In this document: positions 1-9,044 of the stretch, one piece after another
Position numbering within the stretch: position 1 is the first letter of the stretch
How the letters are laid out: each line of letters starts with the position of its first letter
Assembly (NCBI RefSeq): GCF_002412335.2
Contig: NZ_NXIB02000070.1
Span: 1 to 34,084 of the forward strand
Length of the DNA stretch: 34,084 nucleotides
Direction of reading: 5' to 3'
Source: Tychonema bourrellyi FEM_GT703
GTDB taxonomy: Bacteria; Cyanobacteriota; Cyanobacteriia; Cyanobacteriales; Microcoleaceae
Translations under genes and position numbers: made by a program
Notes under the pieces: generated by a model
Told to the model about the DNA's origin: nothing
The model's database searches: none
What the model saw: the letters and a program-made list of their open reading frames with translations, nothing else

Positions 1-72
1 CCGCCCTGTCCAATTTATCCGTGCCCGCCCTGTCCAATTTATCCGTGCCCGCCCTATCCAATTTCCGATCGC
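1..72. repeat. 24-bp in-frame tandem repeat inside the LpxB-like gene
   Basis: Two near-identical 24-bp units (CCGCCCTGTCCAATTTATCC plus GTGC) and a third, diverged unit lie at the window edge. The unit length is a multiple of three, so the gene stays in frame and gains KLDRAGTD-type octapeptides. The number of units beyond the edge is not visible. Confidence 0.85.
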
Positions 73-553
73 CTACTTCTGCAATCAAATCTCCCACAAC
101 TGTAAATTTATTAGCATATTTTTGGGGAATTTTATCAACAACTTCCGGTTTCATGGCTGCAAATTTGTCAATCCAGCGATACCACCGCGCGTCCCATTCC
201 GCATAGATAACAGTGCGATATTTTAGCCTTTTACCAATAACAACTGTAAAGAATTGGTCGCCGCCTAAAAATAAGACAACTCCTGTTTCGTGCCAATCCC
301 AATTTGCAGCAGTTTTGCCAGATAATAGGAATGGCAGAAAATGCTCTGGGGCTTGCACTCTGTCAACTTCTGGGTAGGAAGCTGCGATTTTTGCTTCTTT
401 GCCCGTGGCGTGGGGACAGGGGGACAAGACAACGGAAATGCGGACAGATGTGCGATCGCCTCCTAAATGCTGTCGCAAAGCTTGTACAACTGGACGTACC
501 CAAGTTGCTAATTCTCCGGGGCCGTTGGAGAGGACTAAAATGTCTACTGTCAT
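1..553 (-). CDS. LpxB-related (lipid-A-disaccharide synthase-like) protein, N-terminal part, cut by the window edge
   Basis: Reading the minus strand from the ATG at 553-551 gives an open frame of 184 codons that runs off the left edge. It begins MTVDILVLSNGPGELATWV, followed by VVLSPCPHATGKEA, LFLGGDQFFTVVIGKRL and YRTVIYAEWDARWYRWID. I recognise this as the cyanobacterial family annotated as lipid-A-disaccharide synthase-related, a GT-B glycosyltransferase-like fold that is usually a little over 400 residues. The SNGPGE loop near the N-terminus fits the nucleotide-sugar transferase fold. The substrate is unknown, and whether it is a true LpxB is doubtful. Near the edge the protein carries three in-frame 8-residue repeats (G-T/D-D/R-K-L-D-R-A) encoded by 24-bp tandem DNA repeats. 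It is transcribed divergently from the ankyrin gene, with only 34 bp between the chosen starts. Confidence 0.8.
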   Translation of the reverse strand, partial: MTVDILVLSNGPGELATWVRPVVQALRQHLGGDRTSVRISVVLSPCPHATGKEAKIAASYPEVDRVQAPEHFLPFLLSGKTAANWDWHETGVVLFLGGDQFFTVVIGKRLKYRTVIYAEWDARWYRWIDKFAAMKPEVVDKIPQKYANKFTVVGDLIAEVGDRKLDRAGTDKLDRAGTDKLDRA

Positions 554-587
554 GGAATTCAATATTTTAGAGGATGCAAAGGAGAAT

Positions 588-1061
588 ATGACAGATTTAA
601 TGAATGTGGCCAAGACTGGTGATGTTTCTACTTTAGAAGGTGCGGAACAATATGCAGATATCAATGCCAAAGATGAGGAAGGTTCGACGGCTTTGACGGT
701 TGCGGCTGAGGCTGGCCATTTTGACATCGCCAAAAAATTGCTCGCGGATGGTGCGGATGTCAACAGTCAGGATAATGACGGCTGGACAGCGTTAATGAGT
801 GCTGCTGCTGCCGGACATAGGGAGATTGTACAGCTTTTGTTGGAGGCCGGATCGGAGGTAAATGCTAAAACTAATTTTGGTTTGACGGCTTTGATGAGTG
901 CGGCTGGTAGTGGGCGTACTGAAGTTGTGGAATTGTTGATTGAGAAGGGAGCTGATATTAAGGCTAAAGATCATAATACTTGGACGGCGTTAATTTGGGC
1001 ATCTTCTGAGGGGCATCAAGATGCTGTTGAGGTTTTGAAGCGATCGCGCGATCGGTATTAG
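588..1061 (+). CDS. Ankyrin-repeat protein
   Basis: A 157-residue protein built almost entirely of ankyrin repeats. Four or so 33-residue units are visible, with the hallmarks G-x-TAL-x-x-AA-x-x-G and (L)L-x-x-GADVN: EGSTALTVAAEAGHFDIAKK, DGWTALMSAAAAGHREIVQL, FGLTALMSAAGSGRTEVVEL and NTWTALIWASSEGHQDAVEV. Ankyrin arrays are protein-binding scaffolds, so the partner is unknown. There is no signal peptide or membrane segment. The start at 588 is preceded by AAAGGAG with short spacing and does not overlap the divergent gene. In-frame ATGs at 540 and 552 are alternatives but would overlap the LpxB-like start. Any promoter must lie close to or inside the divergent gene. Confidence 0.82.
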   Translation: MTDLMNVAKTGDVSTLEGAEQYADINAKDEEGSTALTVAAEAGHFDIAKKLLADGADVNSQDNDGWTALMSAAAAGHREIVQLLLEAGSEVNAKTNFGLTALMSAAGSGRTEVVELLIEKGADIKAKDHNTWTALIWASSEGHQDAVEVLKRSRDRY

Positions 1062-1082
1062 AACTCTTGCAAAAATACCATG

Positions 1083-1169
1083 CACCCCACCCCAACCCTC
1101 CCCTTAGTAAGGGGAGGGGGCAAGATTATTCTTGTTTCCCCCCTTACTAAGGGGGGACTAAGGGGGGTG
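1083..1169. repeat. C-rich/G-rich hairpin repeat (CCCCTTAGTAAGGGG type)
   Basis: Two successive palindromes are joined by CAAGATTATTCTTGTTT: CCCCTTAGTAAGGGG, then CCCCCCTTACTAAGGGGGG. The sequence then continues with ACTAAGGGGGGTG. The same core occurs inside the 141-bp elements flanking rpoZ and near 25300, so this is a dispersed, non-coding repeat family. It lies downstream of the ankyrin gene and could act as a transcript-end hairpin. Confidence 0.75.
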
Positions 1170-1192
1170 AATTTGACTTTCGCAAGATATCT

Positions 1193-1264
1193 ATTAAAGA
1201 CTTAGCAACCGGGTTTAGTGGAGAAACCAGATTTCTGGATGGTACAATTAATGAATAAATTTGC
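1193..1264. repeat. 72-bp direct repeat, copy upstream of the Uma2 gene
   Basis: Begins ATTAAAGACTTAGCAACCGG and ends AATAAATTTGCC. It is about 80% identical and the same length as the copy at 2036-2107. Both contain an imperfect AAACCGG...CCGGTTT-like palindrome. Together they bracket the Uma2-family gene. Confidence 0.8.
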
Positions 1265-1276
1265 CATTTTTCTATC

Positions 1277-2020
1277 ATGCTACTATTCGATCGAGAAATG
1301 CGTTTGCCAACTAGCGCCGAACTGCCTTCTTCGGATGATACTCCCGTGGATAACGAAAATCAAAACTTTCTTCCCAACTTACTGTTATTCTTGCTCAAAT
1401 TTCACTGGCGGCAGCGGAATGACTGGTTTTTTGCGGTGGATATGGGAGTTTATCACACGACGGGAGTAAGTCATCTGGTTCCAATCGTTCCTGACGGCTT
1501 CTTGAGTTTGGGTGTCGAAAGGTTCAAAGGCGAGACTTTGCGCCTCAGTTACGTCCTGTGGGAAGAAAATAATATTCCCCCGATTTTTGCCCTAGAGATT
1601 GTTTCTCAAACTTACGGCGGTGAATACGATAAAAAAATTGATATTTACGCGAAGTTGGGGGTGCTTTACTATGTGATTTACAATCCGTACTACTGGCGGC
1701 GAGACCAACATCAACCGTTTGAAGTTTATCGTTTGGTAAATGGCGAGTACGAACAGCAAATTGGTGAACCTTTCTGGATGCCGGAAGTGGGTTTAGGAAT
1801 CGGTCGAGGTCGTTACAGCGATGGGGAACGACAGTTGGAGGTTTTGTACTGGTTTGATGAACGAGGTAGTAGGTATTTGACGGCTGAAGACACTGCCGAT
1901 CGAGCACAGCAAAGAGCGGAGGAATCAGCACAAAGAGCGGAGGAATCAGAACAAAGAGCGGAGGAAATACAACAGCAGCTTGCCAGATACCGCGATCGCT
2001 TTGGCGAGTTGCCGGAATAA
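1277..2020 (+). CDS. Uma2 family (DUF820) putative restriction-endonuclease-fold protein
   Basis: A 247-residue member of the Uma2/DUF820 family, which is heavily expanded in cyanobacteria and adopts a PD-(D/E)XK nuclease fold. The family signature is visible: PIVPDGFLSLG supplies the Asp, FALEIVSQTYGGEYDKKIDIYAKLG supplies the Glu and Lys, and VLYYVIYNP and GEPFWMPEVGLGIG follow. The C-terminus is a charged coiled coil of repeated heptapeptides (AQRAEES/EQRAEE) encoded by short direct DNA repeats at about 1907-1970. These probably mediate oligomerisation. Its biological role is unknown; nuclease activity is inferred from fold only. The gene stands alone between the ankyrin gene and the RTX-like pair, inside two 72-bp direct repeats, which suggests it moved as a cassette. 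The ATG at 1277 is the first that retains the family N-terminus. Confidence 0.85.
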   Translation: MLLFDREMRLPTSAELPSSDDTPVDNENQNFLPNLLLFLLKFHWRQRNDWFFAVDMGVYHTTGVSHLVPIVPDGFLSLGVERFKGETLRLSYVLWEENNIPPIFALEIVSQTYGGEYDKKIDIYAKLGVLYYVIYNPYYWRRDQHQPFEVYRLVNGEYEQQIGEPFWMPEVGLGIGRGRYSDGERQLEVLYWFDERGSRYLTAEDTADRAQQRAEESAQRAEESEQRAEEIQQQLARYRDRFGELPE

Positions 2021-2035
2021 AAAAGTGCGATCGGC

Positions 2036-2107
2036 ATTAAAGACTTAGAAACCGGGTTGATTCGATAAATCCGGTTTCTGGAGGGTAAAATTAATCAATA
2101 AATTTGC
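2036..2107. repeat. 72-bp direct repeat, copy downstream of the Uma2 gene
   Basis: Second copy of the 1193-1264 repeat, starting ATTAAAGACTTAGAAACCGG and ending AATAAATTTGCGA. It starts 16 bp after the Uma2 stop codon. It includes AAACCGG...AATCCGGTTT, which can form a hairpin. Confidence 0.8.
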
Positions 2108-2177
2108 GATCGCACTCCCCAGCAGCCCAAGCCAACTCCCCAATAGCTTCGAGATTTCTACCCAAGTAAAAATCTCG

Positions 2178-2194
2178 AAAAACCAGCTCCTGGT
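2178..2194 (-). terminator. Possible intrinsic terminator of the 2229-3284 gene
   Basis: On the minus strand ACCAG-GAG-CTGGT is followed by TTTTCG, a 5-bp stem with a short T run, 35 bp beyond the stop codon. The stem is short, so this is tentative. A second palindrome (CGAGATTT...AAATCTCG, 2150-2177) lies just after it. Confidence 0.4.
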
Positions 2195-2228
2195 AATAGA
2201 TTCAAACTAATTAATCGTTTGTGGATTT

Positions 2229-3284
2229 CTAGCCGACAAAAGTGCCAAGTTTAGTTGGTATAAACAATGGCTTTAAAGTGAGATTTCCAGCGCCTTCAAT
2301 TACAGCGATCGTATCACCATAACTAAGTTGGTCGCCTCCATTTGGTGTAAAGAATGGCAAGCCGTTTGTTTGGATTGCTAAATCTCGATTATTGTTGATG
2401 GGAAACACCAAAAATTTATCGAATGATGCAGAGCCGAACTGAATCGTATCCTGACCTTCAGTAAAGTTTTGAATTTTAGCAAAACCTGGCCCATCGTAGA
2501 ACTGCACGTTGACAGGCGTCGGTCTGCTACCCCCTATACCTGGGATGGTAACGGCCAACACGAAGTTATCGCGACCGCTACCGCCAATGAGAGTATCGAA
2601 TTCATCCCTGCCCGGACTTTGAAACGGCAACCTGCCGTTAGCGTCTAGAGCATATTGAACTCCAGATATGTTAACATTTTCCACCCCGAAACCCTGGACG
2701 GTATCATTACCGGAAGTTCCGAAAAAAATTATATCGACAAAGGGAAGAGCGGGTTCAAATTGCCCGAATTTTCGGTAGTGTTCTGCGCCTGTTTTGAACA
2801 CTCCCGCCTTGACTGCTGTTGCTACAGCGGGGTGTTTCAGCAAGTATTGTGATTCAAAAAATGTGTTCGCATAGAGACCTTCTTTGGCTCCGAATTTGAT
2901 GAAGTGCTCTAAACCAGATTTAAAAGTTCCGTTCTGTACAAACGGCACAAGTACGGGGTATCGTTTTAAATAAAATGCTTCGTCGTAGTCAAGCGACACT
3001 CGCGTGCGGCCTTCTTCGTAGCCAAACTGAATAAAATGGTCTAAACCAGAGGCAAAAGGCGCGTTTGGATTGCTGGAGTTGCGGATTGAGGGAACAATAT
3101 CTGGATTTTGAGCTAGATAGTTTTGTTCGTCAAAGTAACGCGATACTGCGGTGAGGCCACCAGCTTGACCAAATTTTTCAAAGTGTTCTCTGCCGGATTT
3201 GATGATTCCTGCATCAATGGCTGGTTTGAGCCACGGATATGAAGCCAAGTAGTATTGTTCGTCAAAAATTGTGTAGTTAGCCAT
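2229..3284 (-). CDS. EHF-FG repeat protein with RTX-like C-terminal region (paralogue A)
   Basis: A 351-residue protein. Residues 1 to about 180 hold four repeats of 40-50 residues with the pattern F-D-E-x-x-Y-L-x-x-x-P-x-(L/I)-x-P...G-x-x-K-S-G-x-E-H-F-x-x-F-G-x-x-E-G. The C-terminal half has RTX/haemolysin-like stretches (GTSGNDTVQGFG, FDTLIGGSGRDNFVLAV) and a beta-rich tail ending near AVIEGAGNLTL. Such tails bind Ca2+ and often carry type I secretion signals. There is no N-terminal signal peptide, consistent with type I export, but no transporter is encoded in the window. The paralogue at 3406-4395 lies 121 bp upstream on the same strand, so the two may be co-transcribed. The first 44 residues of the two proteins are nearly identical while the rest has diverged. 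Function (surface or matrix protein) is inference. Confidence 0.75.
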   Translation of the reverse strand: MANYTIFDEQYYLASYPWLKPAIDAGIIKSGREHFEKFGQAGGLTAVSRYFDEQNYLAQNPDIVPSIRNSSNPNAPFASGLDHFIQFGYEEGRTRVSLDYDEAFYLKRYPVLVPFVQNGTFKSGLEHFIKFGAKEGLYANTFFESQYLLKHPAVATAVKAGVFKTGAEHYRKFGQFEPALPFVDIIFFGTSGNDTVQGFGVENVNISGVQYALDANGRLPFQSPGRDEFDTLIGGSGRDNFVLAVTIPGIGGSRPTPVNVQFYDGPGFAKIQNFTEGQDTIQFGSASFDKFLVFPINNNRDLAIQTNGLPFFTPNGGDQLSYGDTIAVIEGAGNLTLKPLFIPTKLGTFVG

Positions 3285-3371
3285 GTTTTACTCCTGATGT
3301 TTGGATGATTTTGAGCTTGAATACTCATTAGCTTTCCAGATAAAAAAAAGTCATCAATCATCACCACTAGC

Positions 3372-3401
3372 TAATGACTGATGACTAATGACCAATGACC
3401 A
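3372..3401. repeat. Short tandem heptamer-like repeat
   Basis: TAATGACTGATGACTAATGACCAATGACC is a run of degenerate 7-mers (TGACYAA type) between the two paralogues. Heptanucleotide short tandemly repeated repetitive (STRR) sequences are a known feature of filamentous cyanobacteria. Confidence 0.7.
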
Positions 3402-3405
3402 AGGG

Positions 3406-4395
3406 TTATCCAATCAAGAAAGTACCATTACCATTAGTACCTTGGGCGATCAAACCCAAGCCAGCTCCTCCTTCAATCACACCGAGCACGTCTCCAAAAC
3501 GTGTTTGGATTGACAAATTACTGCCAACAGGAACTAGCTGATAGCTGTCTAAAGAAGTTCCTTGCAGTTGGACAAAATCGTCATCTACGTTGAAGTTCCG
3601 AATAGTAGCTTGACCGTTACCCAAATAGAGTGGGGTCGGAGTGACATTCCCAGTTGTAGCAGGAACTCCGAGTACGAATGTATCAACTCCTGGGCTACCT
3701 ATCAAGACATCGAACTCATTGGTTCCAAAGCTTTCATACTGCCGATTGCGTTGGGGGTCGATACCTACTTCCACTCCAATCAGTTCGGTGCTCCCCACAC
3801 CAACACCAGTGATGATGTCGTTGCTGCGGCTACCGACAAAAGTAGCAGAACGGTTAGGCTCGTTTTTTCCGAAATTGAAATAGTGTTCGCGACCAGTTTT
3901 CAAGGTTCCAGAGTTGACAAATGGCACAATATCGGGGTTTTCTTTTAAGTATTCTGGTTCAAAAAATGAAGTTCCAAAACGACCTTCTTTCGCCCCGAAT
4001 TGAATGAAATGCTGGTATCCTGATTTGAAAGCTGCATTGGGGCCTACAAACGATCGCAATTCTGAGTTATTTGCTAAATAAAAATCTTCGCTATACTCAG
4101 GCGATGCTGCGCTGCGGCGCTGTCCTTCTTCATAACCGAACTGGATAAAGTGATCTAGCCCAGTCGCAAAAGGTGCGTTTGGATTGACTGTGCGGACAAA
4201 GGGTCTGAGGTCTGTGTTGACACTAAGGTAAGTAGCTTCGTCAAAATAGCGGGATACTTTCGTTAGACCGCCAGCTTGACCGAATTTTTCAAAGTGTTCT
4301 CTTCCAGATTTGATGATTCCTGCATCAATGGCTGGTTTGAGCCAAGGATATGAAGCAAGGTAGTATTGTTCGTCAAAAATTGCGTAGTTAGCCAT
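3406..4395 (-). CDS. EHF-FG repeat protein with RTX-like C-terminal region (paralogue B)
   Basis: A 329-residue paralogue of the 2229-3284 product with the same architecture. It has four repeats such as MANYAIFDEQYYLASYPWLK...KSGREHFEKFGQAGGL, SGLDHFIQFGYEEG-like, SGYQHFIQFGAKEG and TGREHYFNFG. A tail with RSNDIITGVGVGS, FDVLIGSPGVDTFVLGV and VIEGGAGLGL follows. The RTX nonapeptides are degenerate (SPGVDTF instead of GxGxDxL), so Ca2+ binding may be weak. It starts at the ATG at 4395, identical in context to paralogue A. It is divergent from chlH across a 534-bp spacer. The role is unknown; extracellular or cell-surface is the best guess. Confidence 0.75.
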   Translation of the reverse strand: MANYAIFDEQYYLASYPWLKPAIDAGIIKSGREHFEKFGQAGGLTKVSRYFDEATYLSVNTDLRPFVRTVNPNAPFATGLDHFIQFGYEEGQRRSAASPEYSEDFYLANNSELRSFVGPNAAFKSGYQHFIQFGAKEGRFGTSFFEPEYLKENPDIVPFVNSGTLKTGREHYFNFGKNEPNRSATFVGSRSNDIITGVGVGSTELIGVEVGIDPQRNRQYESFGTNEFDVLIGSPGVDTFVLGVPATTGNVTPTPLYLGNGQATIRNFNVDDDFVQLQGTSLDSYQLVPVGSNLSIQTRFGDVLGVIEGGAGLGLIAQGTNGNGTFLIG

Positions 4396-4929
4396 GTTTG
4401 TTTCCTAGTTTTTTGATGAGTTTGATTGTGAATACCAATTAGATTTCCATCCTTTTAATCGCAGATCAGGAACTTACACACTACAGAGTTTATGAAATGT
4501 TTTTTAATTCCTGGATAAATATTAAAGTTTTTGAAACACTAATTATCCAAAGAGTTTTTTCTACCTTCCACAAGTATGATTTTCTTGCCTTTGTTAATTA
4601 CTCTATCGAAAGGTTGATTTTTGCTACAAAAATTGGAACTGTTTTCAGGATTTATTTCTCAAAAATTGTTTGATTTTTGATTATTTTGCTTTTATATTTA
4701 TACATGATACATATTAAAATCACAATGTCAAGTAAATTTTTGTAAAGAAAAAATGGAGTGTTTGCTCAACGAATTCAGCAAGAAATGTAACGAAAAGTTG
4801 CAATAAATTTGTCGAATTGTGTAATTGGCAGGATCAAATCGCCTAATAGCCAGCGTTTTCTGGTAATAATGCTTATAGGGTAAAAAATTACCGCTTCCCA
4901 AAAACAGCATCTTAAAGGAGCCTAACCGG
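4396..4929. other. 534-bp AT-rich divergent spacer upstream of chlH
   Basis: No convincing gene: the minus-strand frame at 4728-4937 is low-complexity and overlaps the chlH start. The stretch must hold the promoters of the RTX-like pair (leftward) and chlH (rightward). A good Shine-Dalgarno, AAAGGAG at 4914-4920, precedes the chlH ATG by 9 bp. I cannot assign -35/-10 boxes with confidence. Confidence 0.6.
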
Positions 4930-7900
4930 ATGTTCACTCACGTCAAGCCCACCATTCGCCACATCGTGCCGGAAAACTTGCAAGGCCGATCGCTACTGAA
5001 GGTGGTCTATGTCGTACTCGAACCGCAGTATCAAAGCGCCCTGTCCGCAGCGGTTCGATCGATAAATAAGAAAAATCCAAATTTGGCGATCGAAATCAGT
5101 GGCTACCTGATCGAGGAACTCCGCAGCCCGGAAAACTACGAAGCTTTCAAACGGGATGTCGCGGATGCCAACGTATTTATAGCTTCTCTAATTTTTATCG
5201 AAGACTTGGCCGAAAAAGTGGTAGCGGCGGTGGAACCAGTACGCGATCGCTTGGATGTCGCCGTCGTCTTCCCGTCAATGCCGGGGGTGATGCGGCTCAA
5301 TAAAATGGGCAGTTTCTCGATGGCACAGTTGGGACAAAGCAAAAGTGCGATCGGCGAATTCATGAAAAAACGGAAGGAAAAATCCGGGAGTTCCTTCCAA
5401 GACGGAATGCTGAAACTGCTGCAAACTTTGCCGAAAGTGCTGAAATATTTGCCTCTTGACAAAGCCCAAGATGCCCGCAACTTCATGCTGAGTTTCCAAT
5501 ATTGGCTGGGAGGTTCCCAAGAAAACTTGGAAAACTTCTTGCTGATGTTGTCACAAAAATATGTCTTCAAAGATTTGTCAAAGTCTTCTTTCCAAGAACC
5601 AGTTGTTTACCTAGACATGGGAATTTGGCATCCTTTGGCACCGTCCATGTTTGAAGATGTCAAATCATATCTGAACTGGTTTAATGCCCGCACAGATATT
5701 TCTGCGGATCTCAAAGATCCCCTCGCACCTTGCATTGGTTTAGTCTTGCAACGCACTCACTTAGTGACAGGAGATGACGCGCACTATGTAGCAATGGTGC
5801 AGGAATTGGAGGCAATGGGCGCGCGCGTTATACCGATTTTTGCTGGCGGTTTGGACTTCTCGAAACCTGTTGAAACTTTCTTCTTGGAAGTTGTGGCGAA
5901 AGGTGTTACGCCTCTGCCGATTGTTGATGCGGTGGTTTCTCTGACTGGTTTTGCTTTGGTGGGTGGCCCGGCGAAGCAAGATCACCCAAAGGCGATCGAA
6001 TCTTTGAAAAAATTAAATCGTCCTTACATGGTGGCTTTGCCGCTGGTTTTCCAAACTACTGAAGAATGGGAAGATAGCGATTTAGGTTTGCACCCGATTC
6101 AAGTTGCTTTGCAAGTTGCGATTCCTGAGTTGGATGGTGCGATCGAACCGATTATTGTGTCGGGACGTGATGGCGCAACTGGAAAGGCGATCGCGCTACA
6201 AGATCGAATTGAGACGATCGCCCAGCGTGCCATGAAGTGGGCAACGCTGCGTCGCAAACCAAAATTAGACAAGAAAGTTGCCATCACAGTTTTCAGTTTC
6301 CCTCCCGATAAAGGTAACGTTGGAACTGCCGCTTACCTGGACGTTTTTGGCTCGATTTACGAAGTATTGAAAGCCTTAAAAGGCAACGGCTACGACTTGC
6401 CAGAATTGCCAGATTCCGCCGAAAAACTGATGCAAGAAGTCATCCACGACGCAACAGCCCAATACCAAAGCCCGGAATTAAATGTTGCTTACCGGATGTC
6501 TGTAGCGGAGTATGAAGAATTCACTCCTTACTCGGAACGTTTGGAGGAAAATTGGGGGCCACCTCCGGGAAATTTGAACAGCGACGGACAAAATTTGCTG
6601 ATTTACGGGAAACACTTCGGCAATGTGTTTATCGGAGTGCAACCTACTTTTGGATACGAAGGCGATCCGATGCGGTTGTTGTTCTCTCGTTCTGCTAGTC
6701 CGCACCACGGTTTTGCTGCTTACTACACGTATTTAGAACGCATTTGGGGTGCGGATGCGGTGCTGCACTTTGGCACTCACGGTTCCCTAGAATTCATGCC
6801 CGGTAAGCAGATGGGAATGTCTGTGGATTGTTATCCTGACAGTTTGATAGGCAAGATTCCTAACCTCTATTACTACGCTGCGAATAATCCCAGCGAGGCA
6901 ACAATTGCGAAGCGTCGCAGTTATGCTGAAACTATTAGCTATCTGACTCCTCCGGCTGAAAATGCTGGGTTGTATAAAGGTTTGCAGGAACTCAGCGAGT
7001 TGATTGCTTCTTATCAAACTTTGAAAGACACTGGGCGGGGTGTGCCGATTGTGGATGCGATCGTTGAAAAATGCCGTTTGGTCAATTTAGACAAAGATAT
7101 CGATCTACCTCCCGAACAAGAAAGAGGTGTTGCTGCGGGCATGACTGCGGAGGAAAGGGACAATTTAGTTGGCTTGGTTTACCGCAAGTTGATGGAGATT
7201 GAGTCGCGGTTGTTACCTTGTGGTTTGCACGTTGTTGGGAAGCCGCCGACTGCGGAAGAGGCGATCGCAACTCTGGTTAACATTGCTAATTTAGACCGGG
7301 AAGAAGACGGATTAGTCAGTTTGTCGCGGATTATTGCTTTAAGTTGCGATCGGAATATTGACGATATCTACACCAACAACGACAAAGGCATTTTAACCGA
7401 TGTCGAATTGCTGCAAAACATCACCTTAGCCTGTCGCGATGCCGTCACCGCTTTAGTCAAGGAACAAACCGATGCTGAGGGTCGAGTTTCCCTGGTTTCC
7501 AAGTTGAATTTCTTCAACATGGGCAAGAAAACACCTTGGATTGAATCCTTACACGCAGCAGGCTACAAAAAGGTCGATGTAGACCTGATTAAACCGCTGT
7601 TTGAGTATCTGGAATTCTGCTTAGAACAAGTTTGCGCCGATAACGAATTGGGCGCCTTGTTGCGCGCATTAGAAGGCGAATACATTCTCCCCGGCCCTGG
7701 TGGCGATCCGATTCGCAACCCGGATGTTTTGCCAACTGGCAAGAATATGCACGCTTTGGACCCGCAGTCAATCCCTACAACAGGAGCAGTTAAGTCTGCT
7801 AAAGTTGTCGTTGACAGACTATTAGAAAGACAGCGCCTGGATAACGGCGGAAATTACCCAGAAACCATCGCCGTTGTATTGTGGGGAACCGACAACATCA

Positions 7901-8925
7901 AGACTTACGGCGAATCCCTCGCCCAAGTAATGTGGATGGTGGGAGTGAAGCCAGTACCCGACGCATTGGGCCGCGTCAACAAACTGGAATTGCTGTCTTT
8001 AGAAGAATTAGGCCGCCCACGAATCGACGTAGTAATTAACTGTTCCGGCGTATTCCGCGACTTGTTCATCAACCAAATGAACCTGTTAGATAAAGCCGTG
8101 AAAATGGCAGCGGAAGCCGACGAACCTTTAGAGATGAACTTCGTCCGCAAACACGCATTGAAACAAGCGGAAGAAATGGGAATCAACCTGCGCCAAGCAG
8201 CAACCCGCGTCTTTTCCAATGCTTCTGGTTCCTATTCATCTAACGTCAACTTGGCGGTAGAAAACAGCACCTGGGAAAGCGAAGCCGAGTTGCAGGAAAT
8301 GTACTTAACCCGCAAATCCTTCGCCTTTTCTTCCGACAATCCCGGAACAATGGAACAAGACAGACAGATTTTTGAGTCATCCTTGAAAACTGCTGATGTC
8401 ACCTTCCAAAACTTGGATTCTGCGGAGATTTCGCTAACTGACGTGTCGCACTATTTCGACTCCGATCCGACTAAATTAATCGGCAGTTTGCGCGCCGATG
8501 GGAAGCAACCAACATCCTTTGTTGCTGATACCACCACAGCGAACGCGCAGGTACGGACGCTATCAGAAACCGTGCGTTTAGATTCGCGCACAAAGCTGCT
8601 GAATCCGAAGTGGTACGAGGGGATGTTATCGCACGGTTATGAAGGCGTGCGGGAGATTTCTAAGCGTCTGGTGAATACGACTGGATGGAGTGCGACTGCG
8701 GGTGCGGTGGATAATTGGGTGTATGAGGATGTGAACGGTACGTTTATCCAAGATGAGGAGATGCAGAAGCGTTTGCTGAATTTGAATCCTCATTCTTTCC
8801 GCAAGATTGTGAGCACTTTGCTTGAGGTGAATGGCCGGGGTTATTGGGAGACTTCGGAGAGTAATTTGGACAGGTTGCGTGAACTTTATCAGGAGGTGGA
8901 AGACCGGATTGAGGGGGTAGAGTAG
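4930..8925 (+). CDS. chlH: Magnesium chelatase subunit H (ChlH)
   Basis: A 1331-residue protein, the normal length for cyanobacterial ChlH. It is the porphyrin-binding, catalytic subunit of Mg-protoporphyrin IX chelatase. With the ChlI and ChlD ATPase subunits, not in this window, it inserts Mg2+ into protoporphyrin IX as the first committed step of chlorophyll synthesis. It belongs to the CobN/BchH family. Recognisable stretches are [20 protein letters not shown] near residue 120, [61 protein letters not shown]-type [11 protein letters not shown], and [10 protein letters not shown]. The C-terminus ends [12 protein letters not shown]. The start is fixed by AAAGGAG at 4914-4920. GC content and HIP1 density fit the chromosomal core. 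It is monocistronic as far as can be seen, with a hairpin just after the stop. Confidence 0.98.
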   Translation: MFTHVKPTIRHIVPENLQGRSLLKVVYVVLEPQYQSALSAAVRSINKKNPNLAIEISGYLIEELRSPENYEAFKRDVADANVFIASLIFIEDLAEKVVAAVEPVRDRLDVAVVFPSMPGVMRLNKMGSFSMAQLGQSKSAIGEFMKKRKEKSGSSFQDGMLKLLQTLPKVLKYLPLDKAQDARNFMLSFQYWLGGSQENLENFLLMLSQKYVFKDLSKSSFQEPVVYLDMGIWHPLAPSMFEDVKSYLNWFNARTDISADLKDPLAPCIGLVLQRTHLVTGDDAHYVAMVQELEAMGARVIPIFAGGLDFSKPVETFFLEVVAKGVTPLPIVDAVVSLTGFALVGGPAKQDHPKAIESLKKLNRPYMVALPLVFQTTEEWEDSDLGLHPIQVALQVAIPELDGAIEPIIVSGRDGATGKAIALQDRIETIAQRAMKWATLRRKPKLDKKVAITVFSFPPDKGNVGTAAYLDVFGSIYEVLKALKGNGYDLPELPDSAEKLMQEVIHDATAQYQSPELNVAYRMSVAEYEEFTPYSERLEENWGPPPGNLNSDGQNLLIYGKHFGNVFIGVQPTFGYEGDPMRLLFSRSASPHHGFAAYYTYLERIWGADAVLHFGTHGSLEFMPGKQMGMSVDCYPDSLIGKIPNLYYYAANNPSEATIAKRRSYAETISYLTPPAENAGLYKGLQELSELIASYQTLKDTGRGVPIVDAIVEKCRLVNLDKDIDLPPEQERGVAAGMTAEERDNLVGLVYRKLMEIESRLLPCGLHVVGKPPTAEEAIATLVNIANLDREEDGLVSLSRIIALSCDRNIDDIYTNNDKGILTDVELLQNITLACRDAVTALVKEQTDAEGRVSLVSKLNFFNMGKKTPWIESLHAAGYKKVDVDLIKPLFEYLEFCLEQVCADNELGALLRALEGEYILPGPGGDPIRNPDVLPTGKNMHALDPQSIPTTGAVKSAKVVVDRLLERQRLDNGGNYPETIAVVLWGTDNIKTYGESLAQVMWMVGVKPVPDALGRVNKLELLSLEELGRPRIDVVINCSGVFRDLFINQMNLLDKAVKMAAEADEPLEMNFVRKHALKQAEEMGINLRQAATRVFSNASGSYSSNVNLAVENSTWESEAELQEMYLTRKSFAFSSDNPGTMEQDRQIFESSLKTADVTFQNLDSAEISLTDVSHYFDSDPTKLIGSLRADGKQPTSFVADTTTANAQVRTLSETVRLDSRTKLLNPKWYEGMLSHGYEGVREISKRLVNTTGWSATAGAVDNWVYEDVNGTFIQDEEMQKRLLNLNPHSFRKIVSTLLEVNGRGYWETSESNLDRLRELYQEVEDRIEGVE

Positions 8926-8935
8926 GATAGTTTGG

Positions 8936-8959
8936 GGCAGGCTTTTGGGCCTGCCTCTT
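8936..8959 (+). terminator. Probable intrinsic terminator of chlH
   Basis: GGCAGGC-TTTTGG-GCCTGCC forms a perfect 7-bp GC-rich stem beginning 10 bp after the chlH stop, followed by TCTTG. The T tract is weak. Confidence 0.6.
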
Positions 8960-9044
8960 GACTATGATTAGAATATTCCACTTGGTAGCGATACCTGTGG
9001 CTTAAGTGACCAAAAAATTTTAGATATATTTGGAGTGATTGGTA

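Noticed and set aside
399-587. Upstream extension of the ankyrin gene to 399
   Set aside because: The added residues read antisense through the LpxB-like gene, are not ankyrin-like, and the first ATG with a Shine-Dalgarno is at 588.
4728-4937. Minus-strand 69-codon frame at the chlH start
   Set aside because: It covers the chlH Shine-Dalgarno and start, and has low-complexity composition without conserved motifs.
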